Positions 1-6,850 of a DNA stretch of 48,950 nucleotides are shown in pieces. The DNA lies in assembly GCA_018242585.1 (NCBI GenBank), contig JAFEBQ010000013.1:1-48950 (forward strand), read 5' to 3'. The translations under genes were made by a program, and so were the position numbers. Position 1 is the first letter of the stretch. The number at the start of each line of letters is the position of its first letter. The notes under the pieces were generated by a model. The model searched no databases. It was not told where the DNA came from and was given only the letters and a program-made list of their open reading frames with translations. Source of the DNA: Planctomycetota bacterium. GTDB taxonomy: Bacteria; Planctomycetota; Planctomycetia; Pirellulales; PNKZ01.

Positions 1-37
1 TCTTAGTTTGACAGAGCACTAGGCGCTGTGCCATCCA

Positions 38-67
38 TCTAGATTCCCGCCTGCGCGGGAATGACGG
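38..67. repeat. Palindromic REP-like element, 'GATTCCCGCCTGCGCGGGAA' type
   Basis: A short palindrome (ATTCCCGC / GCGGGAAT arms) followed by TGACGG. The same element occurs twice more in this window as an inverted pair at 33590-33662. Elements of this general form (ATTCCCGC...GCGGGAAT) are scattered through many bacterial genomes; it is non-coding. Confidence 0.85.
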
Positions 68-73
68 AACATG

Positions 74-99
74 CCCCGATCATTGACCGGGGGCTAATG
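74..99. repeat. Palindromic element of the 'GATCATTGACC' family
   Basis: CCCCGATCATTGACCGGGGG followed by CTAATG. Related copies lie at 2641-2664 (degenerate), 5142-5172 (best-conserved arms) and 34578-34596 (half). All are intergenic and close to gene ends or starts. Confidence 0.8.
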
Positions 100-128
100 C
101 TCGATGCCACGCTTAACACAGCGCGCGG

Positions 129-1154
129 CTATTCGACCCCGCCGCCGCGGTAGAGCTTCTGATGCAATTGGTTCTTGGTCGACGTGATCGGCCCGTTGTT
201 CGGCTCATCACGCAGCGCCACGTAGATCATGTGGTACTTGGCGTCCACGTCGTCGGCGTAATGGACCAGCAACGCCTCGGGCGTGGACGGCGGCTTGGGC
301 GAGCCCCACTCGGGGCGCGATTGATGCGAGACGATCACGTGTTCAAGCCGCAACAGCGTCTCGGCGTCAACCGGCGCACCATCGGCGGCTTGCGCGGCGG
401 CCGCCTCGCGAATGATGTCGCGTCCTTGCAGAATGTGACCGACCAACGTCCCCGAGGCCGTGTACTCGGCCCCGCCGGGCTGCCAGGCGATCTCGCGCAG
501 TTTGCCGATGTCGTGCAAAATCGCTCCCGCCGCGACCAGCCCCTTGTCAAGCCGGGGCTGCATGTCGGCGTAGTACTCGTCGTACTTGTCGGCGAAATAG
601 ACCGCCGTTCGGGTCACGCTGAGCACATGTTCCAGATAGCCGGCGATGTAACAGTGATGATTGCGCGTCGCCGCCGGCAGTGAGACCAGTGCCTCGCGGT
701 TGTCATTCAACAGCCCGAGCACCAGCTTCTTGAGCGGCTTGTTGGTGATCCGCTCTTTGGCGATCGACACCAGTTCGTCGAACATCTCGTCGGCGTCGAA
801 CCGCGAGTGGGGCAGGAACTGCTTGGGGTCGAAGCCGTCGGCCGTGTCGGCGTCGCAGACCGGGCGGATTTTGCGAACCTCGAGCTGCGGCCCGTAGTTC
901 GATTCCTTGTACACCGCGCGCAGCTTGTAGAACGTGCCGGGCACCCAATTGTTCCGGCAGTCTTCGGCCCAGGACGAGTCGTTCCAAATCGGAAACGACA
1001 CCTGCCGATCGGCGTCGCGAAAGCCGACCTTGAAGTACGGCTTGCCGTCGCGCGTGGTCAATTCTTCTTTCGAGGTCAATAGCGCGAACAGATCGGCCTC
1101 TTGGCCGTTTTCCATTGCCGACAGCGCCACGACCGCGGGAGTTTTAGTAGTCAT
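129..1154 (-). CDS. YhaM-like 3'-5' exoribonuclease (OB-fold + HD domain)
   Basis: The protein is 341 residues long from the ATG at 1154; in-frame starts at 1163 and 1184 are possible but have no better ribosome site. The N-terminal ~100 residues look like an OB nucleic-acid-binding fold (GKPYFKVGFRD, PIWNDS, FYKLRAVYKE). The remainder is an HD phosphohydrolase domain: His176 in GYLEHV, the HD pair at 214-215 in ILHDIGKL, and a closing Asp pair near 301 in HYADDVDAK. This domain order matches the YhaM/CBF1 exoribonucleases, which degrade short RNA or DNA with divalent metal. The YhaM name is inferred from the architecture; another OB-HD nuclease is possible. It is transcribed away from the upstream repeat cluster and looks monocistronic. 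Confidence 0.82.
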   Translation of the reverse strand: MTTKTPAVVALSAMENGQEADLFALLTSKEELTTRDGKPYFKVGFRDADRQVSFPIWNDSSWAEDCRNNWVPGTFYKLRAVYKESNYGPQLEVRKIRPVCDADTADGFDPKQFLPHSRFDADEMFDELVSIAKERITNKPLKKLVLGLLNDNREALVSLPAATRNHHCYIAGYLEHVLSVTRTAVYFADKYDEYYADMQPRLDKGLVAAGAILHDIGKLREIAWQPGGAEYTASGTLVGHILQGRDIIREAAAAQAADGAPVDAETLLRLEHVIVSHQSRPEWGSPKPPSTPEALLVHYADDVDAKYHMIYVALRDEPNNGPITSTKNQLHQKLYRGGGVE

Positions 1155-1211
1155 GCCCCACATTTTACAGGCGCGCCGCGGCAAGTTGCCAGTGGCTCGC
1201 CGCTGGTCAGA

Positions 1212-1254
1212 GAATTTTCACCACAGAGACACAGAGGACACGGAGGCGGCAAAA
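1212..1254. repeat. Fragment of the 'CACAGAGACACAGAGGACAC' repeat
   Basis: TTTCACCACAGAGACACAGA followed by GGACACGGAGG. It resembles the right half of the longer CGCAAAGACGCAAAG-type elements at 10011, 38986, 40425 and 48825. It is intergenic and has no coding potential. Confidence 0.6.
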
Positions 1255-1258
1255 GTAA

Positions 1259-1560
1259 GGGTGGCCCGGTCGCTCGCCGGCCGCGGTTGCGCAAGCAACA
1301 AGAACAACGCCCAGGCGTCCTGGCCTTCGCTCGGGTGGCACCGATTGCCCGGCAATCGGTGTTGCGCAGCAACAAGAAACTCGATGGGCGATGCGTCTTT
1401 CGCCGAGGGACGTGCCACCTCAAGAACGCGGCGCTCGAGGTTTCTGGCGGGCTGTGCCCGCCCCGGAAGCTTCGCTTCCCGGGCCACCCAAGCCCAGTGG
1501 GACGTCCGTTAAACCTTCTTGTCGCAGACGCGACCCAGCCGGCAAGCGGCTGGGCCACCC
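1259..1560. repeat. Cluster of modular double-hairpin elements (GGGTGGC...GCAACAAGAA family)
   Basis: This fills the gap between the OB-HD nuclease and galE. At least four units are visible: 1259-1305 (+), 1333-1380 (+), 1446-1489 (-, variant with two other hairpins) and 1515-1560 (-). A typical unit has a GGGTGGC flank, a variable palindromic head (ACCGATTGCC/GGCAATCGGT in the second unit), a short tail hairpin (GTTGC/GCAAC or GTCGC/GCGAC) and AAGAA. Further units lie at 4973, 5064, 32910 and 32977. Open frames in the cluster are by-products of its GC-rich palindromes. Confidence 0.8.
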
Positions 1561-1608
1561 GAAACAAGACGCACTCGCGACGCTCCCATGTTACAAACTG
1601 CGGTAATT

Positions 1609-2595
1609 TTACCGGTCGTTGTAGCCGTGGGGATGCGATTTGTGCCAGCGCCAGGCGGTTTCGACAATCGATCGCAGCTCGGCGAATTGGGGCTTCCACC
1701 CCAGTTGCTCGCGCGCCCGGGTGGCGTCGGCCACCAGTTCGGGAGGGTCGCCGGCGCGGCGCGGGCCTTTGACTTCGGGGATCGGGTGGCCGGTGACCTG
1801 GCGGCACGTGTCGATCACTTCGCGCACGCTGTAGCCGCGGCCGGTGCCGAGATTCAGCTTCAACTGCACGCCGGGTTGCAACTGGGCCAGGGCCAACAAG
1901 TGGGCGCTGGCCAGATCGTTGACGTGGACGTAATCGCGAATGCAGGTTCCATCGGCCGTCGGGTAATCGTCGCCAAACACGGAAATGTGCGGCCGCTGCC
2001 CCAGCGCCACTTGCAGCACGACCGGAATCAGGTGCGACTCGGGCGTGTGATCTTCGCCGATCTCGCCGTCGGGGCTGGCGCCCGAGGCGTTGAAGTACCG
2101 CAAGGCCGCGTAGCTGAAGCCATAGGCGGCCGTGTAGTCGGCCAAAGCCTGCTCGATGACCAGCTTGGTGAAGCCATACGGGTTGATCGGCTTCTGGGGC
2201 TCGTCTTCCGTGATAGGGACGACTTGGGGCACCCCGTAGGTGGCCGTGGTGCTCGAGAAGACGATCCGCCGCACGCTCGTTTCGCGCATTGCTTCCAAGA
2301 GCGACACGCTGCCGATGATGTTGTTCTCGTAGTAACGGGCCGGGTCGACCACGCTTTCGCCGACCAGGGCAAAGGCGGCGAAGTGCATCACCGCGTCGAT
2401 CTGCTTCTCGCGGAGCACACTGACCAGCTTGGCCCGTTCGTGGAGCGAGCCTTCGATCAGCCGGCCCGGCGCGACCGCGCCACGATGGCCATAGATCAGA
2501 TTGTCATAAACCCAGACCGAGTGCCCGGCGGCCGCGATCACGCGGGCCGCGTGGCTGCCGACGTAGCCGGCGCCGCCAACTACCAGAATGTTCAT
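1609..2595 (-). CDS. galE: UDP-glucose 4-epimerase
   Basis: The protein has 328 residues and interconverts UDP-glucose and UDP-galactose in the cytoplasm, supplying galactose for polysaccharides. It is a short-chain dehydrogenase of the extended type: the NAD-binding GGAGYVG is at residues 7-13, Asp31 follows the second strand (VYDNL), HFAAF is at 71-75, SSTTATYG is at 114-121, and the catalytic Tyr140-x3-Lys144 sits in NPYGFTK. The C-terminal half has the expected RDYVHVNDLA and NLGTGRGYSV segments. Length and motif spacing fit GalE; a 4-epimerase for a related sugar nucleotide cannot be excluded. No operon partner is seen. Confidence 0.93.
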   Translation of the reverse strand: MNILVVGGAGYVGSHAARVIAAAGHSVWVYDNLIYGHRGAVAPGRLIEGSLHERAKLVSVLREKQIDAVMHFAAFALVGESVVDPARYYENNIIGSVSLLEAMRETSVRRIVFSSTTATYGVPQVVPITEDEPQKPINPYGFTKLVIEQALADYTAAYGFSYAALRYFNASGASPDGEIGEDHTPESHLIPVVLQVALGQRPHISVFGDDYPTADGTCIRDYVHVNDLASAHLLALAQLQPGVQLKLNLGTGRGYSVREVIDTCRQVTGHPIPEVKGPRRAGDPPELVADATRAREQLGWKPQFAELRSIVETAWRWHKSHPHGYNDR

Positions 2596-2640
2596 GCTCG
2601 ATCGCCCCCGAAACGAGTGGATGGAGATTGCACCAGGCCC

Positions 2641-2664
2641 ACGATCATTGACCGAATGCTAATG
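2641..2664. repeat. Degenerate 'GATCATTGACC' element
   Basis: GATCATTGACCGAATGCTAA retains the core of the family at 74 and 5142 but has lost the C/G arms. It lies between galE and the recombinase, which are divergent. No clear promoter can be picked out in this gap. Confidence 0.55.
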
Positions 2665-2841
2665 GTTGCCAGGGCGTGGGTACAGCAACTTTTCCACATT
2701 GACCGGCCGTAACGATTTTTCCTGCCGGGCCGGTGAACCAAGGTGGCGAAAAGAACCGAAAACATCATAGCGGCCTACGGCAAGGCAAATACCGCCGGGC
2801 CGCACCGCCAATGCCACCGGCGACGCATTACGAGACGTCTC

Positions 2842-3795
2842 ATGCCCCGCTCCGCTCCCCAGAAGCCCACCACGAAGCCCGCCGCCAAGATCGCCGGCAC
2901 GGCCCCGGCCGAGCATTATCTGGCCCGGGCCTTCACGGCGTACTTGCAGAGCGAGTGCCATCTGTCGGCTAATACCGTGGCCGCCTACCGGCGCGACTTG
3001 CGTCGGTTCAACGTCTGGCTCGCCGGGCGCAAGTTCGAAAAGCTGGGCGTCCGCGAACTGGCCGACTATGCCAGTTGGCTGAACGAGCAGCAACTGGCGG
3101 CGGCCAGCCTGGCCCGGCACCTGGTCTCGCTCAAGATGTTCTTCCGCTACCTGCAGTTGGAAGGGATGTTGAAGGATAACCCAGTCGAACTGCTCGGCAG
3201 CCAGAAACTCTGGGAGCGGATTCCCTCGGTGCTGACGCCGCGACAGGTCGACGCGCTGCTGGCGGCCCCGCGTGGCGCCGATCCCTGGTGGCGGCGCGAC
3301 CGGGCGATGCTCGAACTGCTCTATGCCACCGGCTGTCGAGCCAGCGAGCTAGTCGGACTGCGCGAGCGGGACATGCATCTGACCGAGAGCTACTGCTTGT
3401 GCCACGGCAAGGGGGACAAGCAGCGACTGGTGCCGCTGGGCAAGCGCGCCATCGAAGCGGTGCGGCTGTACCTGGCCGAAGAGCGACCACGCTTGACGGC
3501 GCAAGGAGCGGCGACGGCGCAACATGTCTTGCTGTCGCGCAGCGGCCGGCCCTTGCGGCGCGAGCGATTGTGGGAGCTGGTCACGCGCTATGCGCGGCGG
3601 ATTGGCGCGCCCGCCGGCGTCAGCCCTCACACGCTGCGCCACAGCTTTGCCACGCATCTCTTGGCGGGCGGGGCGGACCTGCGGATGGTGCAAGAGATGC
3701 TCGGCCACGCCAGCATCGCCACGACGCAAATCTACACCCACGTCGATACGTCGCGGCTCAAAGCAGTCCACGCGAAGTTTCACCCGCGTGGGTGA
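2842..3795 (+). CDS. xerD: Tyrosine recombinase, XerC/XerD type
   Basis: The protein has 317 residues from the ATG at 2842. A further in-frame start at 2743 would add a low-complexity N-terminus and is less likely. After a basic Ala/Pro-rich leader (1-22), residues ~24-110 form the SAM-like core-binding domain (HLSANTVAAYRRDLRRF). The catalytic domain has all expected residues: Arg166 (GCRASEL), Lys190 (GKGDKQR), His263-x2-Arg266 (HTLRHSF), His289 (LGHAS) and the nucleophile Tyr298 (IYTHVD). It should resolve chromosome dimers at dif. XerC and XerD cannot be separated with confidence here. No integrase-type neighbours or att sites suggest a mobile element, so a housekeeping role is likely. 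Confidence 0.88.
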   Translation: MPRSAPQKPTTKPAAKIAGTAPAEHYLARAFTAYLQSECHLSANTVAAYRRDLRRFNVWLAGRKFEKLGVRELADYASWLNEQQLAAASLARHLVSLKMFFRYLQLEGMLKDNPVELLGSQKLWERIPSVLTPRQVDALLAAPRGADPWWRRDRAMLELLYATGCRASELVGLRERDMHLTESYCLCHGKGDKQRLVPLGKRAIEAVRLYLAEERPRLTAQGAATAQHVLLSRSGRPLRRERLWELVTRYARRIGAPAGVSPHTLRHSFATHLLAGGADLRMVQEMLGHASIATTQIYTHVDTSRLKAVHAKFHPRG

Positions 3796-3924
3796 GGCTG
3801 GCGCGGTCCAAGCACCAATGACCAAGTCTCAATGACCAAGGACTGACTCACTGTCAATCATCTCAGCCCCCTGCTCCCCCTCTCCCCTGCCCCCTGCGTT
3901 CATTTCCCCCTTCGCGCTGAAAAC

Positions 3925-3957
3925 AAAAAAGCCCAGAGGAGCAAGTCCCCTGGGCTT
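3925..3957 (-). terminator. Rho-independent terminator of the 67-residue gene
   Basis: Read on the minus strand, a stem AGCCCAG/CTGGGCT extended by GGA/TCC (one mismatch) is followed by a run of six T (complement of 3925-3930). It lies about 30 bases past the stop codon of the small gene at 3986. Confidence 0.85.
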
Positions 3958-3985
3958 TGGGAGAAGTACACGGAGTGCCTGCGCG

Positions 3986-4189
3986 TTACTTGACGTTCCG
4001 GCCGAACTTCATCCGGCGGGCGTTCGGCGAGGCGTAACGAATCCAGCGGGCTTCGAGCAGCTCCAACTCCTCGTCCATCCAGGCGCTGAACTCTTCGATG
4101 GTGCGCGGCTTGGCCAGGACAGCCTTGGTGACGGGGCGATTTCCCGATTCGGGTTCGTTCGATTCCGGTCGTGGCGAGTTGGTGTTCAT
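3986..4189 (-). CDS. Small conserved-looking hypothetical protein (67 aa)
   Basis: Not a family I can name. The start at 4189 has a good purine-rich ribosome site (GGGGAGGGCC), and the gene ends just before a clear intrinsic terminator, which together argue that it is real. The first ~25 residues are hydrophilic and probably disordered. The middle is an acidic helix (IEEFSAWMDEELELLEARWI) and the end is basic (NARRMKFGRNVK). There is no signal peptide or membrane segment, so the protein should be cytoplasmic. The amphipathic helix with a basic tail could bind a partner protein or nucleic acid, but this is a guess. It appears to be transcribed alone. Confidence 0.7.
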   Translation of the reverse strand: MNTNSPRPESNEPESGNRPVTKAVLAKPRTIEEFSAWMDEELELLEARWIRYASPNARRMKFGRNVK

Positions 4190-4744
4190 CGTTCGGCCCT
4201 CCCCTCAAGCTGCAACGTCACTGTTGCGTTAACTCATTGTTGCTGGTGTCAAGCCGTCGAGGTTCTTGTCGCCTTTGGCCAGGCGTCTAGCCCTGTGCCG
4301 GATGGCCCGCTTTCACTAGCAGGCAAACACCATGTGTACTACGCAGGACAACTCAAATACGTTCAGGTTCGCTACGAAAGTCACAATCTAGGAGTTCCTT
4401 CTCACCAAACTTTTAGATGCACGTCGCGTGCCAATCGTTCCCCTGCCGTTTCGGCAGCAAATTGAGCGTTGTTTTTTTACAACCGGTATAGGTCTGGACG
4501 TTATCGAACCAGCCCTGGAGCGGGGCCTGCCAAACGGCGCATGGCCCGCGAGCGAATGCCTGGAAACTGCGGGAAACATCCGGTTTTGGCGGCCAGAATG
4601 GCTCTGGCCCCGAATCGGCCGGTTCGAGTAAGATAAGCCTTTCCTGGCCCCCTAAAGGTGTTTGGTCGCCGCCACTCGCGGGACGCGATCGTCGCGCAAT
4701 CAACCGGGGCCGAGAATCCCATTTTGAGCATTCGAGTCCAAAGC
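4190..4744. other. Intergenic region, no gene recognised
   Basis: This lies between two divergent small genes. Short open frames on both strands (for example 4413-4703 - and 4428-4631 +) have no recognisable domain or good ribosome site. Composition is lower in GC than the flanks around 4330-4500, with a T7 run near 4472-4478. Promoters for the flanking genes presumably lie here, but I could not place them. Confidence 0.5.
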
Positions 4745-4939
4745 ATGGACGGCTGGGACATTGTCCTGTTGGTCGTGGCGGCTTACATAGCCGTAATGGG
4801 TTTGGTCAGGCTGATGCGCGCCGAGCGCGAACGCTGTGTCGCCGAGCTGCGCGAGCAGGCCGCCGCCGAACAGCAACGCCAGCGCCAGGCCGAACGCCTG
4901 CAGGCTCAAGCCGCCAAGGCCGCCAAACGCGCGGCCTAA
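4745..4939 (+). CDS. Tiny membrane protein with coiled-coil tail (64 aa)
   Basis: From the ATG at 4745: MDGWDIVLLVVAAYIAVMGL is a single hydrophobic segment (residues ~5-21). It is followed by RLMRAERERC and a long charged, Gln/Ala/Glu/Arg-rich helix to the end (~25-64), very likely a coiled coil. The expected topology is N-out or a membrane anchor with a cytoplasmic helix. The family is not named. An upstream start at 4658 would put 29 hydrophilic residues before the hydrophobic segment and is less likely. It is followed directly by the paired hairpin elements at 4973-5107. Confidence 0.6.
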   Translation: MDGWDIVLLVVAAYIAVMGLVRLMRAERERCVAELREQAAAEQQRQRQAERLQAQAAKAAKRAA

Positions 4940-4972
4940 GACGAAACGCCGCCAGCCAGTCAACTCTCCCTG

Positions 4973-5017
4973 GGTAGCCCCGACAACTTGTTGTCGGGGT
5001 TGCGAAGCAACACGAGG
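4973..5017 (+). repeat. Double-hairpin element, left copy of an inverted pair
   Basis: Head hairpin CCCCGACAAC-TT-GTTGTCGGGG, then tail hairpin GTTGC-GAA-GCAAC. The partner at 5064-5107 is in the opposite orientation. Compared in the same orientation, both stems show base-pair-preserving substitutions (C-G to T-A in the head, T-A to C-G in the tail). Confidence 0.85.
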
Positions 5018-5063
5018 CCATTGAACTAACGCCCCCTGACGATCGACACGACGACCCTAGCCC

Positions 5064-5107
5064 TCTTGTCGCTGACGCGACCCTGACAACAAGTTGTCAG
5101 GGCTACC
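5064..5107 (-). repeat. Double-hairpin element, right copy of an inverted pair
   Basis: Read on the minus strand: GGTAGC, head stem CCCTGACAAC/GTTGTCAGGG around TT, then tail hairpin GTCGC/GCGAC. It belongs to the same modular family as the cluster at 1259-1560 and sits between the 64-residue gene and miaB. Confidence 0.85.
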
Positions 5108-5141
5108 CTGCTGGCCGCCAACAACGACCGAAACCACCAGG

Positions 5142-5172
5142 CCCCCGGTCATTGACCGGGGGCTAAAGCACG
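5142..5172. repeat. 'GTCATTGACC' palindromic element upstream of miaB
   Basis: CCCCCGGTCATTGACCGGGG, then GCTAAAGC. The arms CCCCCGGTCA and TGACCGGGGG pair fully, making this the best-preserved copy in the window. It ends 24 bases before the miaB start codon, so it would lie in the miaB 5' leader. Confidence 0.82.
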
Positions 5173-5195
5173 ATCGCGAACGTCCCTCATAGAAC

Positions 5196-6623
5196 ATGGC
5201 CAAGAAGCTCTACATCGAAACCGTCGGCTGCCAGATGAACATGCTCGACAGCGAGCTGGTCGTGGCCAGTCTGCGCAAAGAGGGCTACGAGTTGGTCAAC
5301 GTAGCCGCCGACGCCGACACCATTCTGTTCAACACCTGCAGCGTCCGGCAGCACGCCGAAGACAAGATCTACAGCGCCCTCGGGCGCTTGCGTCTGACCA
5401 AGCATCAGCACCCGGACAAGGTGATCGGCATCCTAGGTTGCATGGCCCAGAAGGACCAGCAGCTGATCTTTGATCGCGCCCCGTTTGTCGATCTGGTGGT
5501 TGGTCCCGGCCAACTGCACCAAGTGCCGCAACTGATTGCCGAAGTGCAAGCCGGCGGCGGCCAAAAGCTGGAAGTCAGCTTGGACCGGACCGAAGGCTCG
5601 CGGCACGAAGTCGAGGAAAGCTTCGAAAGCTACGATCCGCTGCGCGATCCCGAGATGCGGCCGACGCCGTTCCAGGCCTTTGTGCGGATCATGATCGGTT
5701 GCGACAAGTTCTGCACTTACTGCATTGTGCCGATGGTGCGCGGGCCCGAGCAAAGCCGGCCGCCGCAACAGATCATTGCCGAGGTCGCCAAGCTGGCCGC
5801 CGAAGGCTGCCGCGAGATTACGCTGCTGGGCCAGACGGTGAACAGCTACCGCTTCAAGAGCGGCGAGCGGACGTGGCGGCTCAGCGATTTGCTGGTGGCG
5901 CTCCACGACATTGCCGGCATCGAGCGGATCAAGTTCGTCACGAACTTTCCCAAGGACATGACCGACGACCTGCTGCAAGCGGTTCGCGATCTGCCCAAGT
6001 GCTCGCGCTATTTGCACGTCCCGGCACAGAGCGGCTCGAACGCCGTGCTGAAGCGGATGAAGCGGCTGTATACCGTCGAAGATTACCGCGAAATGCACGA
6101 CCGGATTCGCGAGACGATTCCCGGCGCGGCCGTGACCAGCGACTTTATCGTCGGCTTTTGTGGCGAGACGGACGACGATTTCGCCGCCACGGCCCAACTA
6201 GTGCGCGACCTGCGGTTCAAGAACAGCTTTATCTTCAAGTACAGCGAGCGAACCGGCACCAAGGCAGCCGACATGTTCCCCGACGACGTCCCCGAGGACG
6301 TCAAACGCCAGCGAAACATCGATTTGCTGGCGATCCAGGACCAGATCAGCCTGGAGGACAACCTGCCGCTGATCGGCCAGCAGGTCCAGGTTTTGGTCGA
6401 AGGCCCCAGCAAGCTGGCCCGCAAGCAGCAGGCCGAGGGGGAACTGCTGCAACTGACCGGCCGGACTCAATGCGACCGGATCGTGGTTTTCAACGGAAAT
6501 CGCCGGCAGGTTGGCCAAATCTTACCGGTCGTGGTACAAGATGCCGACGCGTTTACGCTTTTTGCCGCGGTCGCCACGCAACACGTCGGCCCGGAAGTGT
6601 ATACTCTGGACAGCAAGTTTTAA
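5196..6623 (+). CDS. miaB: tRNA-2-methylthio-N6-dimethylallyladenosine synthase
   Basis: The protein has 475 residues. MiaB adds the 2-methylthio group to i6A37 in tRNAs using two [4Fe-4S] clusters and SAM. The N-terminal UPF0004 domain has Cys12 (TVGCQMN), Cys48 (NTCSVR) and Cys82 (LGCMAQ) for the auxiliary cluster. The radical-SAM motif Cys169-x3-Cys173-x2-Cys176 is in GCDKFCTYC. The central TIM-barrel segments (LLGQTVNSY, HVPAQSGSN, DFIVGFCGE) match MiaB rather than MtaB or RimO, and a TRAM-like domain ends the protein. Length is normal. A miaA partner is not in the window. Confidence 0.95.
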   Translation: MAKKLYIETVGCQMNMLDSELVVASLRKEGYELVNVAADADTILFNTCSVRQHAEDKIYSALGRLRLTKHQHPDKVIGILGCMAQKDQQLIFDRAPFVDLVVGPGQLHQVPQLIAEVQAGGGQKLEVSLDRTEGSRHEVEESFESYDPLRDPEMRPTPFQAFVRIMIGCDKFCTYCIVPMVRGPEQSRPPQQIIAEVAKLAAEGCREITLLGQTVNSYRFKSGERTWRLSDLLVALHDIAGIERIKFVTNFPKDMTDDLLQAVRDLPKCSRYLHVPAQSGSNAVLKRMKRLYTVEDYREMHDRIRETIPGAAVTSDFIVGFCGETDDDFAATAQLVRDLRFKNSFIFKYSERTGTKAADMFPDDVPEDVKRQRNIDLLAIQDQISLEDNLPLIGQQVQVLVEGPSKLARKQQAEGELLQLTGRTQCDRIVVFNGNRRQVGQILPVVVQDADAFTLFAAVATQHVGPEVYTLDSKF

Positions 6624-6850
6624 GCTGGGGACAGTAAGCTCTAAACCGGGGGCAATGGGCCTGACGCCCATCGTTCGCCTGCTCGCCTCATCGCACCCGC
6701 CGCGCAACCCCCTTGGCTGTCGGCCATCGCACGCCACGCCGCTTGCCCCACTGTTTGCCGCTGTGGGGGTGAGCCTTTGCCCGCCCGTATGCACGCTATC
6801 GGGCAACAATCTAACGTGGTCGGCTCTGGGGACGAGGAAAGCTTCTGTTT

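Noticed and set aside
2842..3795. Integrase of a genomic island
   Set aside because: XerC/D-like length and motifs, no adjacent tRNA, att repeats, phage or plasmid genes.
4413..4703. 96-residue open frame on the minus strand
   Set aside because: No ribosome site or conserved-looking motif; overlapping frames on the other strand are equally open.
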